This document shows positions 8,693 through 18,700 of a stretch of 64,000 nucleotides of DNA, one piece after another. Origin of the DNA: Deltaproteobacteria bacterium (GTDB taxonomy: Bacteria; Myxococcota_A; Polyangia; Haliangiales; Haliangiaceae); NCBI GenBank assembly GCA_025353585.1, contig JANXOM010000174.1, positions 51,016-115,015 of the forward strand. The letters run 5' to 3'. Each line of letters begins with the position of its first letter. The stretch's first letter is position 1. Position numbers and translations under genes: made by a program. Under the pieces are notes generated by a model that worked only from the letters and a program-made list of their open reading frames with translations, had not been told where the DNA came from and searched no databases.

Positions 8693-9291
8693 CAGGACTT
8701 CGCGGCGGCGGCGACGGCGGCCAGCATGGCGTCGTAGTCGGGCTCGGTGCCCTGATCGTCGACGAGCTGGCGATAGGCCAGGCGGCCGTCGCGGCCAAAG
8801 ACCCAGATGCTGCGCGCGAGGAGGCCGCTCTCCTTGACCTCGAGGCCGAAGGCCCGGCCGAACGCGCCGCCGTGGTAGTCCGAGCCCATCTTCGTCTTGG
8901 TCATCGCCTCCTCGGTGAAGCGTGTCTGCGCGAACGGTAGGTCGCGGCTCACCGTGTAGACCTCGACGCCGGGCGGCATCTGCTCGATCGCCGCGCTCAC
9001 CTTGTGCGTCTGCGTCTCGCACACGTGCGTGTCGATCGACGGCACCACCGAGAGCACCACGATCTTCCCCTTCAGCGCCGCGAGCGCGATCGGCGCGAGG
9101 TTCCCATCGGCGACCGTGACCGCCGGCATCGCATCGCCGACCTCGAGCGTCTTGCCGAGCAGCGTGAGCGGCTGGTCGCCGCGGTGCACGAGCCCGACGT
9201 GCTCCTCGATCGCCGCCGGGGCCGGCGCGTCGCCACCCCGCGCGCACCCCGCGGCCGCCGCCAACATCAACCCGAGCGCAAGGCTTCGCAC
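8692..9291 (-). CDS. tpx: Thiol peroxidase (Tpx) as a lipoprotein, resolving cysteine missing
   Basis: 199 residues. An N-terminal signal ends in the lipobox AAAAGC (Cys16), then a Tpx peroxiredoxin domain: PSIDTHVC holds the peroxidatic Cys91, and SRDLPFAQTRF and QLVDDQGTEPDYDA match E. coli Tpx closely. In E. coli Tpx the resolving Cys follows SRF; here that position is Thr126, and no other cysteine exists besides the lipid one. It should therefore work as a 1-Cys peroxidase needing an outside thiol. E. coli Tpx has no lipid anchor. It starts 34 bp after tamB, probably in the same operon, and also has TACCTT 5 nt before its GTG. Confidence 0.9.
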   Translation of the reverse strand: MRSLALGLMLAAAAGCARGGDAPAPAAIEEHVGLVHRGDQPLTLLGKTLEVGDAMPAVTVADGNLAPIALAALKGKIVVLSVVPSIDTHVCETQTHKVSAAIEQMPPGVEVYTVSRDLPFAQTRFTEEAMTKTKMGSDYHGGAFGRAFGLEVKESGLLARSIWVFGRDGRLAYRQLVDDQGTEPDYDAMLAAVAAAAKS

Positions 9292-9325
9292 GCCTCAAGG
9301 TAGCATCGCGCCCGCCGCACCGCTG

Positions 9326-12300
9326 CTACCAGCGCTTGCGCCAGAGCACGTCGATGCCGTCGTTCCGGTCGCCGCCGCTGACGTTGATGGTGACGTGCGA
9401 TAGGAGATAATACTCCAGGTCGAGCTGGCTCGTGTTCTCGTCGGGCAACGGCGAGAGGTGCTGCTGGTAGCCGACGTACAGCTTCTCGCTCACCCACTTG
9501 CCCGCCGTGCACATCGCGCTCGCGCTGCTCGTCGACGGATTGCAGCGCACGGCCAGCTTCACGGGCAGCACCTTGTTGAGCTTCTGCGACAAGAACGCCG
9601 ACGCGACCGACGCGCCGACCGTCGCCGCTTGATCCCGCGCCTGGCTGCTGGGATCGCCGCCCGGATCGCCGCCGAGCAAGAAGCCGAGCAGCTGCCCCTG
9701 CGAGTAGAGCTGCGGATCGGCGTGCAGGTTCAGCACGGGCTCCGAGAGGCGCCCGCTGATGTCGGTGTACGTCGTGACCTCGGGGAACGCGTGCGAGATC
9801 GAGACATTCAGCTCGGGGTCCGTGCCACCGTCGAACACCAGCAGGGCGAGCTCGACGTCGTAGCGCCGCCCGAACAGCTCGACGTCGCCGCGGTCCATGT
9901 CGATGTCGCCATCGAGGCCGAGCTCGTCGCCGTAGCTGAGCGTGAGATCCTTGGCCTTGACGACCGCGCGGATCTCGTCGGCGATCACCTCGGTCGGCGC
10001 GACATCGACGTTCAGCACGAGCCACGGGTGCTCGGGCGCGTCGAGGTGGATCGAGGTCGGCGGCGGCGGCGGCGCGTCGACAAACTCCATGTCGCTCGGC
10101 TCGCCCATCGGCAAGAGCTTGTCGCCGGTGCTCGTCGTCGGGATGTTCACGGTCGCCTGCGTGACGGTGACGTCGCCCGTCCACTGGCCGTCCGTGCGGG
10201 CGAGCTTGGCGCCGATGACGCCGTCGATGACGGGCTGGAACGAGCCGATCGGCGAGACCTTGCGCAGCTTCAGCGTCAGGTCCGCCGTCGCCGGCGAGCT
10301 GCCCGTGAGCCCGACGGTGCCCGTCAGGTGCGCGTCGCCTGCGCCGAGGAGGCCGTCCGCCTTGACGATCCGGAGCGCCTGGCCGTCGATCTGGATCATC
10401 GCCTCGAGCTTGCGTAGCGTGCCGACCTTGGGGGCGAGCGGCACCCGGCCGTCGGACAGGTGCAGCAGGCCGTTGAGCTGCCCCGACACGGGGTCGAGGC
10501 CCTTCATGTTGATCGCCGCGTCGAGGATGCCGGCGGCGGCGACGTACGGTTCGGGCGCGAACGCGGCGAGCGGCGCGATGTCGAGGTGCGTCGCGTGGAG
10601 CTCGAACGTCGTGGCCTTCGGGTCGGCCAGCCCGCCCGCGACGTTCAGCGTCAGGAGCCCGCCCGCGGATTCGTGCGCGGTCGCGTCCAGCGTGCCCGAC
10701 GCGCCGGCCCAGTTGACGGTCACCGTCAGGTCGTCGAGGCGTGGCAGGGCTTTACCGCCGAGCCCGGGCGTGACGATGACGCCCGTCGCGGCGACCGTGC
10801 CGACCGCCGTGGGCCGCGCGAGGGTGCCCTCGACCGAGATGGTGCCGCCCAGCTCCCCGGCCGTGATGTCATGCCGGTCGAGGATCGCGAGCGCCGCGGG
10901 GAGCTGCATCTTCTCGACCCTGACCTCGCCGGTGATGCGCGTATCGAGGATCGACGCGACGCCGAGCGCCAGCGCGCGGTCGAGCGAGATCGGGGCCGAC
11001 GCGTGGATCGACACGAGCGGCGTGTCGACGGACGCCGCGGTCACCGCCGTCACCAGCCCCTGCCCGTCGAGCGTGGCGTCGACCGCGAGCTGGATCGGCC
11101 TGGCGATCGCGCCGCCCGCCACCTCGTGGACCGCGAGCGCGAGCGTGGTGGTCGCCGCGGCCGCTGTCGTCGAGAGGGTGACCGACGCGCGCCCGTGGTA
11201 GGGCGCCGTGATCCCGAACCGCGCGAACAGCTGGCTGTCGAACGGCTGATCCGCGAGCGTCACGGTCGCGCCCCGCAACGCGCGCCGATCCAGCGCGGCC
11301 CACTCGCCGGGCACGAGGAGGTGCACGGGGAGCACGGCGTGCGCGGCCAGACCGAGCTCGCCGACCCCGTCGCCGGTGACCACGGCGCGCGCCGCGATCT
11401 CGCCCGCCGCGCCGGGCGCGAGCGTCACGGTCGCGTCCACGGCCCCCGACTGCGCCTGCACGCCGCGGACCTCGAGCTCGCCGGTCGCGCCCGCCTCGGT
11501 CAGCGCGACCGTGCCCGTCACGCCGCCCCCGTGCGCGGGCAGGCTCGCCGGATCGCGCCCGGCGGCGGTGATCGCGGCGTCGATGTCGAGGCGATCGATC
11601 ACGAGCGCGACCGAGCGCAGCGCGCGCCGCGGCAGGAGCGGCCAGGCCGCGACGTCCGTGATGTCGCGGGGCCCATCGACATCGACGTCGAGCGTCGCGG
11701 CGAAGATCGCCGCGTTCGAGGCCGTCGCGTGGGCCGTGACGTGCGTGCCCGCGATGTCGACGTGGAGATCCGCGTCGATCGCCGGCGCGCCCGGCTTCGC
11801 GACGAGGCTCCGCGCGTGTAGATCCCCGCCGCCGGCCCAGCGGCCACCGCGCCGCGCGATGTGGATCGTCCCCGCGCCGGTGCCCGCGAGGTCGGGCGCG
11901 AGCTGCGCGAAGCCGAGGTCCGTCACGTCGAGCTTCGCCGACAGGTCGGCCGTCGCGGGCGCGAACGTGCCCGACGCGACGATCTTGCTCGCCCCCACGC
12001 CGGTCGCGAGGTTCGTGACGTCGATGCGCGTCGGCGAGATCACGACGCGCCCACCGCCGCCCGCGAACACCACGCCGGCGAGCGTGCGCACCGCGTGCTT
12101 CGTCAGCTCGATCCGCGTCGGCTCGCCCGCCACCACGAGCGCGCGCAGATCGAAGCTCGCGTCGGCCACGCCGGCCGCGCCGCGGTGCGGCCGCGTGGTC
12201 TCGAGGTGGATGGTCGCGTCGGAGCGCGCCGGCACGCCGGTCGCGGACACGTGCACGCGCACCGTCTTTGCCCCGGCCGTGGCGTAGCGCACGTCCGCCG

Positions 12301-13801
12301 CCCCCGCGTCGGCCTCGACGACGAGCTTCATCGCGGGCGACAGCGAGCCGTGCGCGCGGGCCTCGACCCACGCCTCGCCGTGCACGGGCGCGTGACCGCC
12401 GGACGCACGCGCGATGTCGCGGGCGCGCGCGGTGACCTTCGAGCGCGTCAGGGTGAACGCGGACCCCACGCGCGTGATCTCGGCGAACGCCGCCGCCCGC
12501 GCGTCGTCCGGGCCCGCGATGCCCGCCGACAGCACGAGCTCGTGGGGCGTGGCGTCGAACGCCATCATCACGCTCGTCAGCGGAGCCACGTCGACCGCGC
12601 CCGTCAGCGTCAGCACGCCGCTCGCGCCCGTCGCGCGCGCGTCGATCGCGGCGATGACCTGAGCGTGCCCGCGGACCGCCCCGTGCGAGAGCGCCGCGAG
12701 ATCGGCCGCGTCCGCGACGAGGACACCTCGCATGAACCGGTGCGCGACGTCGGCCGTGAAGAAGCCGCGCACCTGCGACGCGCCGGCCGTCGCCCGAATC
12801 ACGAGCTGCACGAGACTGCCGGCCTCGAACTTCGCGCCGGGCTGGTTCGGCGAGACGAGCGGCGCGGCGTCGATCACCGCGTCGATCGCGGCCGCCCCCG
12901 GTAGCGCGGCGTCCACCGGGACACCCACCGCGGCCAGGAGGTCGCGCGGCGCGTGCACCACGAGGACGCCGGCGCCCGTCGGGGTCGCGCCGAGATCCGC
13001 GCGCAAGGCGACGCCGCTCACCGACGCGCCGGCGAGCGCCCCCGCGAGCAGCGGGACCTCGACGTGGTCCTGCGCGCGGTCGTACGTCGCCGTCGTCGCC
13101 ACGTCGAACGCGCCGCGCTCCCGCCACGTGCCGCGCAGCCACGCCGCCGCGGTGATCGGCGGGGCCTGGCGCGCGCCAGCCTCCGGCGCCGGCACCATCG
13201 CGCTCGCGAAGACTTCGAGGTGATCGATGTGGATGGCGTCGCCGCTGGCCGACGTGTACGCGATGCGCCCATCACGCAGCTCGACCTGCGGCAGCTCGAT
13301 GGCCCAGGCGGACGGATCGCTCGGCGTGGTGCCGGGCGGCGTCTTCGGCGGCGGCTCCACCAACGCGGCCGGCTGCGGATGAAGATCGACGTCGAGCCCG
13401 TCGATGACGAGCGAGTGCACGAGGACGCGCTTGCTCGCGAGCGGGCGCAGCGCCGCGTCGAGCGTCAGCGCGCCGACCTTCACCATCGGCTTGCCGTCGC
13501 GGCCGTCGAGCTCGACGTCGAACAACGTCAGCTTGTTGAACAGGCTGCCCTCGATCCGGCCGATCTTCGCGCCGCCGGGGAACTGGTCGCGCAGCACGTT
13601 CTCGAGCTGGCCGCGCACGAGGTTGCGCCCCCAGGCCGTGTCGAGGATCGCGACCGCCGCGCCGACGGCGAGCAGCGCGACGACGAGCACCACCACGCCC
13701 GCCCGCCGGATCCAGCGCAGCACGCGGCGGAGCCCGCGCGGCGCGGGCTTCTTGTCCTTCGCCGCTTCCTTCGGCGGCGCCGGCGGCGTGGGCGCGGGCA
13801 T
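9326..13801 (-). CDS. tamB: Translocation/assembly module protein TamB (copy 1)
   Basis: 1491 residues, an AsmA/TamB-type bridging protein spanning the periplasm. A basic proline-rich start and one signal anchor (about residues 33-53, VVVLVVALLAVGAAVAILDTA) are followed by a very long region of beta-strand repeats and the C-terminal TamB (DUF490) domain, which ends GIDVLWRKRW. TamB works with an Omp85 partner in outer-membrane protein assembly or lipid transport. Its ATG overlaps the stop of the preceding tamA (TGATG), so synthesis is coupled. Longer than the E. coli protein (about 1260). Paralogue of the gene at 15749-20020. Confidence 0.92.
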   Translation of the reverse strand: MPAPTPPAPPKEAAKDKKPAPRGLRRVLRWIRRAGVVVLVVALLAVGAAVAILDTAWGRNLVRGQLENVLRDQFPGGAKIGRIEGSLFNKLTLFDVELDGRDGKPMVKVGALTLDAALRPLASKRVLVHSLVIDGLDVDLHPQPAALVEPPPKTPPGTTPSDPSAWAIELPQVELRDGRIAYTSASGDAIHIDHLEVFASAMVPAPEAGARQAPPITAAAWLRGTWRERGAFDVATTATYDRAQDHVEVPLLAGALAGASVSGVALRADLGATPTGAGVLVVHAPRDLLAAVGVPVDAALPGAAAIDAVIDAAPLVSPNQPGAKFEAGSLVQLVIRATAGASQVRGFFTADVAHRFMRGVLVADAADLAALSHGAVRGHAQVIAAIDARATGASGVLTLTGAVDVAPLTSVMMAFDATPHELVLSAGIAGPDDARAAAFAEITRVGSAFTLTRSKVTARARDIARASGGHAPVHGEAWVEARAHGSLSPAMKLVVEADAGAADVRYATAGAKTVRVHVSATGVPARSDATIHLETTRPHRGAAGVADASFDLRALVVAGEPTRIELTKHAVRTLAGVVFAGGGGRVVISPTRIDVTNLATGVGASKIVASGTFAPATADLSAKLDVTDLGFAQLAPDLAGTGAGTIHIARRGGRWAGGGDLHARSLVAKPGAPAIDADLHVDIAGTHVTAHATASNAAIFAATLDVDVDGPRDITDVAAWPLLPRRALRSVALVIDRLDIDAAITAAGRDPASLPAHGGGVTGTVALTEAGATGELEVRGVQAQSGAVDATVTLAPGAAGEIAARAVVTGDGVGELGLAAHAVLPVHLLVPGEWAALDRRALRGATVTLADQPFDSQLFARFGITAPYHGRASVTLSTTAAAATTTLALAVHEVAGGAIARPIQLAVDATLDGQGLVTAVTAASVDTPLVSIHASAPISLDRALALGVASILDTRITGEVRVEKMQLPAALAILDRHDITAGELGGTISVEGTLARPTAVGTVAATGVIVTPGLGGKALPRLDDLTVTVNWAGASGTLDATAHESAGGLLTLNVAGGLADPKATTFELHATHLDIAPLAAFAPEPYVAAAGILDAAINMKGLDPVSGQLNGLLHLSDGRVPLAPKVGTLRKLEAMIQIDGQALRIVKADGLLGAGDAHLTGTVGLTGSSPATADLTLKLRKVSPIGSFQPVIDGVIGAKLARTDGQWTGDVTVTQATVNIPTTSTGDKLLPMGEPSDMEFVDAPPPPPTSIHLDAPEHPWLVLNVDVAPTEVIADEIRAVVKAKDLTLSYGDELGLDGDIDMDRGDVELFGRRYDVELALLVFDGGTDPELNVSISHAFPEVTTYTDISGRLSEPVLNLHADPQLYSQGQLLGFLLGGDPGGDPSSQARDQAATVGASVASAFLSQKLNKVLPVKLAVRCNPSTSSASAMCTAGKWVSEKLYVGYQQHLSPLPDENTSQLDLEYYLLSHVTINVSGGDRNDGIDVLWRKRW

Positions 13802-15705
13802 CAGTACGCCTCGCCGATGCCGAAATGGATCGCGAACGGCCGCAAGAGACCCGTCGGCTCCGGCTCGCCGCGCTCGGTGCGGTTGAGGCGGTATCCGAGG
13901 TCGAGCCGGATCGCGCCGAACGGGGTCTGGAAGCGCAAGCCACCGCCGGTCGCCGCGTGCAGGCGCCCGAGGTCGATCGCCGCGCGCGAGTCCGTCACGT
14001 CCGCGTAGTCGAGGAACGCCACGAACCCGATGTCGAGCCCGAACAGACTGATCGGCGGGGTCCGTAGCTCGAGCCCCGACTCCACGATCACCGAGCCGCC
14101 GACGGGCACCGAGTGGAGCTTGACCGTGCCGTCGCTCTGCTGCTGGTCACCGGCGATCGTCGGCGCGAGGCGGCGCTCGTTGAACCCGCGCTGGTTGACC
14201 GCGCCGCCCGAGAAGAACCGCTCCGTCGCCGGCACGTCGCCGAAGATCTGCCCCGCCCGCGCGCGCGCCGCGAGCACGTACTTGCCGAGCGGCACGTAGC
14301 CGCGCAGCTCCGGCACGACCTCGAGGTACGTGAACTGCCCGCCGCCGTATGGCGTGCCCTCGCTGACGCGCGCCTCGAAGTAGAGCCCCTCGTGCGGCGC
14401 GACCGGGTTGTCGCGGAGGTCGAGCACGAGGGCCTGCTCGTAGGCCCCGAGCCGCTCGACATCGAGGCCGAGGCGCGCGCGGTCGGCGTCGTTGACCACC
14501 GGGTCAATGTTGACGAACCCGTAGTACGCGAACAACCAGCCGACGCGGAGCAGCGCCCACGGCGCGCCGAGGGGCGTGCTGAGCCCGAGCCGCGCGTGCG
14601 GACCGGTGTACGTGTACGCCTCGACGGTGAGGTAGTCGTAGCCGACCTCCGCGTTGCCGGTGACGAACGTCCGCAGGAGGTCGAGGCGCGTCAGCGACGC
14701 GAGCGCGCGGATCTTCGGCTCGAGGTTGGTGAGATCGTGACCGAGCGTGAGCGCGGGCTGCCCGTCGATGCTGCACGTCGTGAGCTCGTCGATGCAGCCG
14801 GCGACGCTGTAGCCGGCCCGCGCGCGGAAGTCGTACGTCAGCGGCTCGTAGCCGAAGCCGCCGCCGAACTTCGTCTCGTGCCGCGTGCCCACCGAGACCG
14901 AGATCTTGACCGCGATCGCCGTCGCGGCCAGATCGTGATCCGGCTCCACGCGCACCGTCGAGAACCGCCCGAGCTCGTACAGGGCGCGCTGCGTCTTCGC
15001 GACGGCAGACGCCGAGTAGATCGCGCCCTCCTTGAACGCGAGCCGCGCCCGGACGGCGTCCTCGAGATCGCCGGGCGCGCCGCTGACCGTGACCTTGCCG
15101 AACACGCACGGGGGTCCCGGATCGAAGATGTAGCGGGCGACCGCCTCGGCGTTCGCGCGGTCCGCGATCACCGTCGCGCCGAGCTGCGCGTGCGCGTACC
15201 CGGCGTCCTCGATCGCGGCGAGCAGGGTCTGCTTCGCGTCGTCGTACGCCTCGTAGTCGAAGGGCGCGCCGTCGGCGAGCGGCACGAGCTTCCGCAGCTT
15301 CACCAGCGCGACCGCCGCGTTGTCCGTCGGCAGGCCGAGCAGCTCGACGCGGGTCTTCGCGCGCGGCCCCTCCGTGACGACGAACGTGACCGTCGTGGCC
15401 GGCCCCGCGTGGGTGAGCCGCGGCTTGACGACGACCTCGAAGAACCCGATGCGCACGTACGCCCCGCGGATGCGCGTGAGGTCGTTGGCGAGGACGAACG
15501 GGTCGACGGGCCGGCCGCCGTCGAGGGCGCGGGCGAGCGCGAGCCCGGGCAGGAGGTCATCGGTCTCGATCGCCTTGTTGCCCACGATCTGGAGCGCGGC
15601 GAGGAACTCGTCGGTCGCCTTCGCGCGTGGCCGCTGCCGCCCACCGCACGCGACGGCCGTCACGCACATGGCGAGCGCGAGCGTGGCCACCGCCAGGCGA
15701 GACAT
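13801..15705 (-). CDS. tamA: TamA/BamA-family outer membrane barrel protein (copy 1)
   Basis: 634 residues. After a signal ending in TAVAC (Cys20, a possible lipobox), POTRA-like repeats follow (LQIVGNKAIETDDLLPGL; VTVSGAPGDLEDAVRARLAFKEGAIYS), then an Omp85 beta-barrel with the surface-antigen block (FSGGAVNQRGFNERRLAP, the RGF lid motif) and an aromatic C-terminal residue (IGEAY), as expected of a barrel recognised by Bam. Partner of the TamB that overlaps its stop codon. It starts 43 bp after the upstream tamB stop, so both pairs probably share one transcript. Confidence 0.92.
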   Translation of the reverse strand: MSRLAVATLALAMCVTAVACGGRQRPRAKATDEFLAALQIVGNKAIETDDLLPGLALARALDGGRPVDPFVLANDLTRIRGAYVRIGFFEVVVKPRLTHAGPATTVTFVVTEGPRAKTRVELLGLPTDNAAVALVKLRKLVPLADGAPFDYEAYDDAKQTLLAAIEDAGYAHAQLGATVIADRANAEAVARYIFDPGPPCVFGKVTVSGAPGDLEDAVRARLAFKEGAIYSASAVAKTQRALYELGRFSTVRVEPDHDLAATAIAVKISVSVGTRHETKFGGGFGYEPLTYDFRARAGYSVAGCIDELTTCSIDGQPALTLGHDLTNLEPKIRALASLTRLDLLRTFVTGNAEVGYDYLTVEAYTYTGPHARLGLSTPLGAPWALLRVGWLFAYYGFVNIDPVVNDADRARLGLDVERLGAYEQALVLDLRDNPVAPHEGLYFEARVSEGTPYGGGQFTYLEVVPELRGYVPLGKYVLAARARAGQIFGDVPATERFFSGGAVNQRGFNERRLAPTIAGDQQQSDGTVKLHSVPVGGSVIVESGLELRTPPISLFGLDIGFVAFLDYADVTDSRAAIDLGRLHAATGGGLRFQTPFGAIRLDLGYRLNRTERGEPEPTGLLRPFAIHFGIGEAY

Positions 15706-15748
15706 CCAGATCCGGGATGCTCGCCGCGCCGGGCGATCAGGTCAACGG

Positions 15749-18700
15749 TTACCAGCGCTTACGCCACAACAAGTCGACACCATCGTAACCCCGGTCACCG
15801 GCCGTGCCCTGGAGGATGACCCGCGGCTTGATGTAGTACTCGACGTCGCCCTCACCCGCGTTCTCGTCGGGCCGCGTCTCGAGGTGCTGCCGGTACGCGA
15901 CGAACAGCGTGTGCGTGATCCACGAGCCGACCGTGACCGCCGCGCTGTTCACGCTGCTCGCCGCCTCGTACTTGATGACGTCGATGCTGATCGGCAGCGC
16001 CTTCTTCACGTAGCCGCCGACCTGGTTCGCCAGGAACGACGTGCCCGCGCTCGAGACGCGCGCGCCGGCGGACTGGGCCTGCTGCGTGTCACCGTTCGGC
16101 TCCCCGCCGAGGAGAAAGCCGAGGAGCTCGCTCTGCGAGTACATGCCCGGCTCGCTCGTCAGGTTCAGCTCCGGCTTGCTCAGGCGGCCGCGCACCTCGG
16201 TGACGGTGGTCACGTCGGGGAAGTCGTACGTGATGCGGACGTCGAGCTGCGGGTCGATGCTGCCGTCGAAGTGCACGGCCGCGCGCTCGATCTCGTAGCG
16301 GCGATCGAAGAGCTCCACGTTGCCGCGCTGGACGTTCACATCGCCCACGATGCCGAGCGGCGAGCCACCCACCGGGGCCTCGCCGAGCGAGACCACGAGC
16401 TGTCCGCGGATCAGGCCACGAGCCTCCTTCGACTCGACGATGACGTCGCCGAGGTCGACGTTTGCCACGAACAGCGGGTGCGGCGGCGGCGCCTTTTGCG
16501 TCGGGTCGGCCTTCTTGGCCTGCGCTGGACGCTTCTTGACGTCGAACACCATGTCCGTCGGCGGGCCGACGGGGTCGAGCGCCTGACCCGACTTGTCCGG
16601 GATCTTGACGAGCGTGCTCGCGACGTGGACTTCGGCCTTCCACGTCTCGTCCGCGCGCGAGAGCGTGGCCGTGATGTCGGAGTCGATGACGGGCTCGATC
16701 GCCCCGATCGGCGAGACCTTGCGGATCGTCATGGTGGCCTTGCCGCCAGTGGGGGCGCCGTCCTTGAGCGGCGCCTCGGCGACGAGCTTCATCGTGCCGT
16801 CGTGCCCGAGCTTGCCGGTCGCGTTGACCTTGATGACGTGATCGAGGATCGACAGCTCGATGTTCGCCTGGCGGAGCGTACCGATCGCCGGCGCGATCGG
16901 GATGCGCGACGCGGTGAACACGACCTTGCCGGAAATGTCCATCGTCCGCGGGTTGGCGCCCCGCACGTCCATCTTGCCGTCGAGCCGGCCCGCGATGGCG
17001 CCGATCATGCCGGGCGAGAACACGGTGATCGCACGGATGTCGAAGTTCGTGGCCTGGATGGCGGCGATGACGTCGTCGGGGGCCGCCGGGCTGCCCTGCG
17101 CGGTGAACCGGAGCGTGCCGCCGGTCGATTCGTCGCCGACGATCGCGAGCTTGCCGGTGGTGCCGTCCCACGACGCGTCGACGGTGAGCGAGCGCATGAC
17201 CTGCGTGCGCGTGGAGCCGACGCTCGGCGGGACCGTGAGGTCCGTGCCGACCAGCTTCGCGATCAGCGTGGGCTTGCCGACCGTGCCCGCGAGCTCGACC
17301 GTGCCGCCGACGGTGCCCTTCGTGATGTCATTGCGGCCGAACGTCGCGAGCAGCTCGGAGGCCGGGATGGTCGGTAGCGTCAGCGTCGCCTCGAGCTTCG
17401 TGGCGAGCGCGGCCTGCGGGTCGAAGACGAGCTCCTCGAGCGTCATCGGCGCCGTCATGGCGAGGGTCAAGAGCTCACCTTGCTTCGTGGCGGCGTGAAA
17501 CGCAGCCGTCGTCGCCTTGTCGTCGATCGTCGTTTCGAGGTGCACGTCGAGGGGCCGCGCGATCGGGCCGCCGCGGAGCTGGTGCACGTCGAGAACGAGC
17601 GTGGCCGCGGCGCCGCCGGCGGGGACGTCGAGCGCGAAATCGATCTTGCCGCGCATCTCGTTCTGCATGTGCAGCTGGTCGAGGAACGCGGTGTCGAGGC
17701 TGATCTCGTCGAGCTTGAGGTGAGCGCCCTTGAACGCGCGACGATCGAGCGTCTTCCAGGCCGCGATGTCGAAGATGTGCTCGGGCATGTCGAACGCCGC
17801 GTCGACGCGCGCGGTGGCGAGGCCCTCGATCCGCGCGACCGCGTGCGTGCTGAAGTCGGCGTCGCCTTTCTGACCGAGCTCGACGTGGGCGGTGACCGGG
17901 CCCGTGCTCGCGAGCGCCGGCACGGTCAGCTTCGCGACGTCGATCGAGCCGGTGATGTCGGTCGGCGTCATCTCGACCTTCACGTCGACGAGGCCCGCGA
18001 GCCCGACCTGCCCCACCACCTCGGCCGCCTGCGCGAGATCCGACTTCACGATGATCTGGCCCTTGTGGATCGCGCGGCGCGGCATCCGCGCCCACGCCGC
18101 GAGATCGCCGAGGCTCGCCGGCGTGTCGAGATCGAGCTCGACGTCCGCGGTGCCCGCGCGGGCCACCTCGCCCGTCGCCATGAGCGCCACGTGGCCCCCG
18201 GACGTCGTGTGCCGATAGTCGACGGCGAGCGCGAGGGAGCCCTTCGGGCTGGTGGTCTTCAGGTCGGTGAGCGCGATGCGGGTCGGTCCGATCTCGAGGC
18301 GGCCTGTCGAGCCGACCCAATCGACGCCGTCGGCGCGCACGTGGTGGTGCGTGAGCTGCACGACGGTCGTGGTCCCCGGCGTGACGATCGCATCCGCGTC
18401 GACGATGTACGGGCGCGCGCGCGGGCGCGTGCGGACGGAGACCTGGATCGACTTGTCGGGGCGGCTCGCCGCCGCGATGGTCAGCGTCTCGAGCGAGATC
18501 TGGGGGCCCTTGTCGACGCCAGCGACGACGAGCCGGACCGCCCCGCCCGGCGCGCTCGGCAGGCCCCGCGCGTCGGCGTGGAACTGGAGCGACGCGATCG
18601 TCAGGTCACCGAACTTGAGGTGCTCGCCGTCGACGCGTCCGAGGACGGCGAGGTTCGGCGCCGGCGAGAGCTCGCCATGCGCGGACAGATCGCCATGCAG

